Origin: Streptomyces antnestii
GTDB taxonomy: Bacteria; Actinomycetota; Actinomycetes; Streptomycetales; Streptomycetaceae
DNA length: 64,000 bases
Direction of reading: 5' to 3'
Assembly: GCF_004005495.1 (NCBI RefSeq)
Contig: NZ_RZYA01000006.1
Span: 1-64,000 of the forward strand
Shown here: positions 62,095-64,000 of the stretch, piece by piece
Numbering within the stretch: the stretch's first letter is position 1
Layout: every line of letters starts with the position of its first letter
Translations under genes and position numbers: made by a program
Notes under the pieces: model-generated
Databases searched by the model: none
What the model saw: the letters and a program-made list of their open reading frames with translations, nothing else
Told to the model about the DNA's origin: nothing

Positions 62095-62412
62095 ATGAGC
62101 GCCCAGACCGAGCTCCCCCAGATTGCCGCCGAGTCGACCGGTTCCTGCTGCTCGCCGAGCGGTTCGTGCCACTCGGACTCCGCCGGGGCCACCGAGGGCG
62201 CCGTCACGACCGTCTACCAGGTGACGGGCATGACCTGCGGCCACTGCGAGGGCGCCGTGTCGAGCGAGATCTCCGAGCTGGCCGGCGTCACGTCGGTGAA
62301 GGCCGTGGCCTCCACCGGCCAGGTCACCGTGGTCTCCGCCGCGCCCCTCGACGAGGAGGCCGTCCGCGCCGCCGTCGACGAGGCGGGCTACGAGCTGGTC
62401 GGCAAGGCCTGA
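62095..62412 (+). CDS. copZ: CopZ-like copper chaperone
   Basis: 105-aa heavy-metal-associated domain protein. The metal-binding motif is MTCGHC (about residues 43-48) in a ferredoxin-like beta-alpha fold (38-105). An N-terminal extension carries a further cluster, S-C-C-S-P-S-G-S-C-H, not found in minimal CopZ and possibly an extra Cu(I) site. AAGGAG ribosome site. It delivers Cu(I) to the CopA ATPase encoded 108 bases downstream, and is controlled by the CsoR-type operator. Confidence 0.9.
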   Translation: MSAQTELPQIAAESTGSCCSPSGSCHSDSAGATEGAVTTVYQVTGMTCGHCEGAVSSEISELAGVTSVKAVASTGQVTVVSAAPLDEEAVRAAVDEAGYELVGKA

Positions 62413-62520
62413 CCCCCGGGAGCGCCGGGCCGCCCACCACGGCCCGGCGCCCGTGGCCGTACGCTCGGGTCGGACACCCCCTGGCCCCGTACGGCCCCGT
62501 ATGCACCTGGAAGAACCGCG

Positions 62521-64000
62521 ATGACGACGCCCACGGACACCACGACCGGGCCGCTCTCCGAGGTGGAGCTCGCCGTCGGCGGAATGACCTGCGCCTCCTG
62601 CTCGGCCCGCATCGAGAAGAAGCTCAACCGCCTCGACGGCGTGACGGCGACGGTCAATCTCGCGACCGAGAAGGCGAAGGTCTCGTACGCGCCGGGGGTC
62701 GGGGTCGCCGACCTGATCGCGACGGTGACGAAGCTGGGGTACACGGCGGAACGGGTGGCCGCACCCGAACCGACCACTGCCGCACCCGAGCCGGAACCTG
62801 TCGGCGCCGAGCCTGACGCGGGTGTGGGCGTGGGCGTGGGTGCGCCGGTCGCTTCCCGGAACGGCCTCACCGACCCCACCGACCCCACCGCCCCCCTGCG
62901 TCAGCGGCTCCTCGTCTGTGCGGTGCTGTCCCTGCCCGTCGTGCTGATGGCGATGGTGCCCGCCCTGCAGTTCGACAACTGGCAGTGGCTCTCCCTCACC
63001 CTCACCGCCCCCGTCGCCGTCTGGGGCGGCCTCCCCTTCCACCGGGCCGCCTGGACCAACGCGCGGCACGGCGCGGCCACCATGGACACGCTCGTCTCCG
63101 TGGGGACGCTCGCCGCGTTCGGCTGGTCGCTGTGGGCCCTGTTCCTCGGCGACGCGGGGAAGACCGGCATGCGGCACGGGTTCACGTTCGCCGTCGACCG
63201 CGCCGACGCCTCCTCCACGATCTACCTGGAGGTCGCCGCCGGGGTCGTCACCCTGATCCTGCTCGGCCGGTACCTGGAGGCCCGCTCCAAGCGCCGCGCC
63301 GGCACCGCGCTGCGCGCCCTGCTCCAACTCGGCGCCAAGGACGTCGGCCTCCTTGACGCTTCCGGCGCGGAAGTACGCGTACCGGTCGGGCAACTCCGGC
63401 CCGGCGACCGCTTCGTCGTGCGGCCCGGCGAGAAGATCGCGACCGACGGCACCGTCGTCGAGGGCGCATCCGCGGTCGACGCCGCCCTGCTGACCGGCGA
63501 GTCCGTGCCCGTGGACGTCACCGTCGGCGACACCGTGACGGGCGCGACCGTGAACGCGGGCGGGCGGCTCGTCGTCGAGGCCACCCGCGTCGGCGCCGAC
63601 ACCCAGCTCGCCCGCATGGCGCGCCTCGTCGAGGACGCGCAGACCGGCAAGGCCGACGTGCAGCGCCTCGCCGACCGGATCGCCGGAATCTTCGTGCCGG
63701 TGGTGTTCGTCATCGCGCTCGGCACCTTCGCCGGGCATCTGCTCGCGGGAGGCGCGGCGACCACCGCGTTCGCCTCGGCCGTCGCCGTACTGATCATCGC
63801 CTGCCCCTGCTCGCTCGGCCTCGCCACGCCCACCGCGCTCATGGTGGGCACCGGACGCGGCGCCCAGCTCGGCATCCTCGTCAAGGGCCCCGAGGTCCTG
63901 GAGAGCACGCGCCGCGTCGACACCGTCGTCCTCGACAAGACCGGCACGGTGACGACGGGGCGCATGACGCTCCATGACGTGTACGCCGGTGAGGGCGTCG
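62521..64000 (+). CDS. copA: Copper-translocating P1B-type ATPase, N-terminal part (runs off the window)
   Basis: At least 493 aa are visible; the gene continues beyond 64000. An N-terminal metal-binding domain has GMTCASC (about 21-27). A Pro/Glu/Gly linker (about 83-115), membrane helices, the actuator TGES (near 323), the ion-binding CPC (IACPCSLG, near 423) and the phosphorylation motif DKTGT (near 473) follow. It exports Cu(I). ATG 62521 begins the expected M-T-T-P N-terminus but has little ribosome site. Confidence 0.95.
   Translation, partial: MTTPTDTTTGPLSEVELAVGGMTCASCSARIEKKLNRLDGVTATVNLATEKAKVSYAPGVGVADLIATVTKLGYTAERVAAPEPTTAAPEPEPVGAEPDAGVGVGVGAPVASRNGLTDPTDPTAPLRQRLLVCAVLSLPVVLMAMVPALQFDNWQWLSLTLTAPVAVWGGLPFHRAAWTNARHGAATMDTLVSVGTLAAFGWSLWALFLGDAGKTGMRHGFTFAVDRADASSTIYLEVAAGVVTLILLGRYLEARSKRRAGTALRALLQLGAKDVGLLDASGAEVRVPVGQLRPGDRFVVRPGEKIATDGTVVEGASAVDAALLTGESVPVDVTVGDTVTGATVNAGGRLVVEATRVGADTQLARMARLVEDAQTGKADVQRLADRIAGIFVPVVFVIALGTFAGHLLAGGAATTAFASAVAVLIIACPCSLGLATPTALMVGTGRGAQLGILVKGPEVLESTRRVDTVVLDKTGTVTTGRMTLHDVYAGEGV

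Overview
The window is a high-GC actinobacterial chromosome segment, almost certainly Streptomyces. Support comes from the strong G/C third-position bias, frequent GTG and TTG starts, ATGA/GTGA-coupled operons, an LAxTG sortase substrate, the dynamin pair DynA/DynB of sporulation septation, a second SSB paralogue, and intergenic repeat families typical of the genus. There is no prophage, integrase, complete IS element or CRISPR array.

Layout. 1-6944: tail of an unidentified gene, then a ROK-type repressor with a palindromic operator, a lipoprotein sugar-binding protein, two sugar ABC permeases, a GH4 glycosidase and a BadF-type sugar kinase, reading as one import and catabolism operon. 7019-18059: a phosphosignalling cluster. 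It holds a four-helix membrane sensor (GlnX-like), an extracytoplasmic amino-acid-binding protein (GlnH-like), an unknown helical protein, a PknG-like Ser/Thr kinase, a PP2C phosphatase, a von Willebrand A protein and an FHA protein. Two related MITE-like elements flank its first five genes. 18070-26924: a PCMT-like methyltransferase, a truncated haemoglobin, and an ABC exporter (two very large FtsX-type permeases plus an ATPase). 27090-29862 (minus): EttA, a hot-dog thioesterase and an unknown protein. 30171-37025: a small secreted protein, a cell-wall-anchored thioester (TQXA) protein, an SsbB-like protein, then DynB and DynA. 37342-37414: tRNA-Arg(TCT). 37504-44146: MMPL transporter, MerR regulator, long-chain acyl-CoA ligase, TetR regulator and SCP2 lipid-binding protein. 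44169-50810: aldo/keto reductase, a cluster of interspersed repeats, an ABC-2 permease with an unusual secreted-hydrolase/ABC-ATPase fusion, and an APC amino-acid permease. 51303-58563: a myo-inositol catabolic operon (iolC, aldolase, iolB, iolD, mmsA on minus; iolE-like divergent on plus). 58798-64000: a tiny HTH protein, a GNAT acetyltransferase, a zinc alcohol dehydrogenase, a PrsW-like protease, then a copper operon (CsoR-type operator, copZ, copA running off the end).

The most notable items are: (i) the GlnX-GlnH-PknG pathway linked to a phosphatase, a VWA protein and an FHA protein, three of which carry N-terminal zinc ribbons; (ii) the two MITE-like elements, which share a core but have different terminal repeats, and whose core hairpin differs by compensatory base pairs; (iii) an unusually dense set of short tandem repeats between 32.3 and 52.9 kb, both in leaders and in coding sequence (notably dynB); (iv) a single-chain fusion of an extracellular alpha/beta hydrolase to a cytoplasmic ABC ATPase. 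All functions come from reading motifs and context by eye; no database search was possible.
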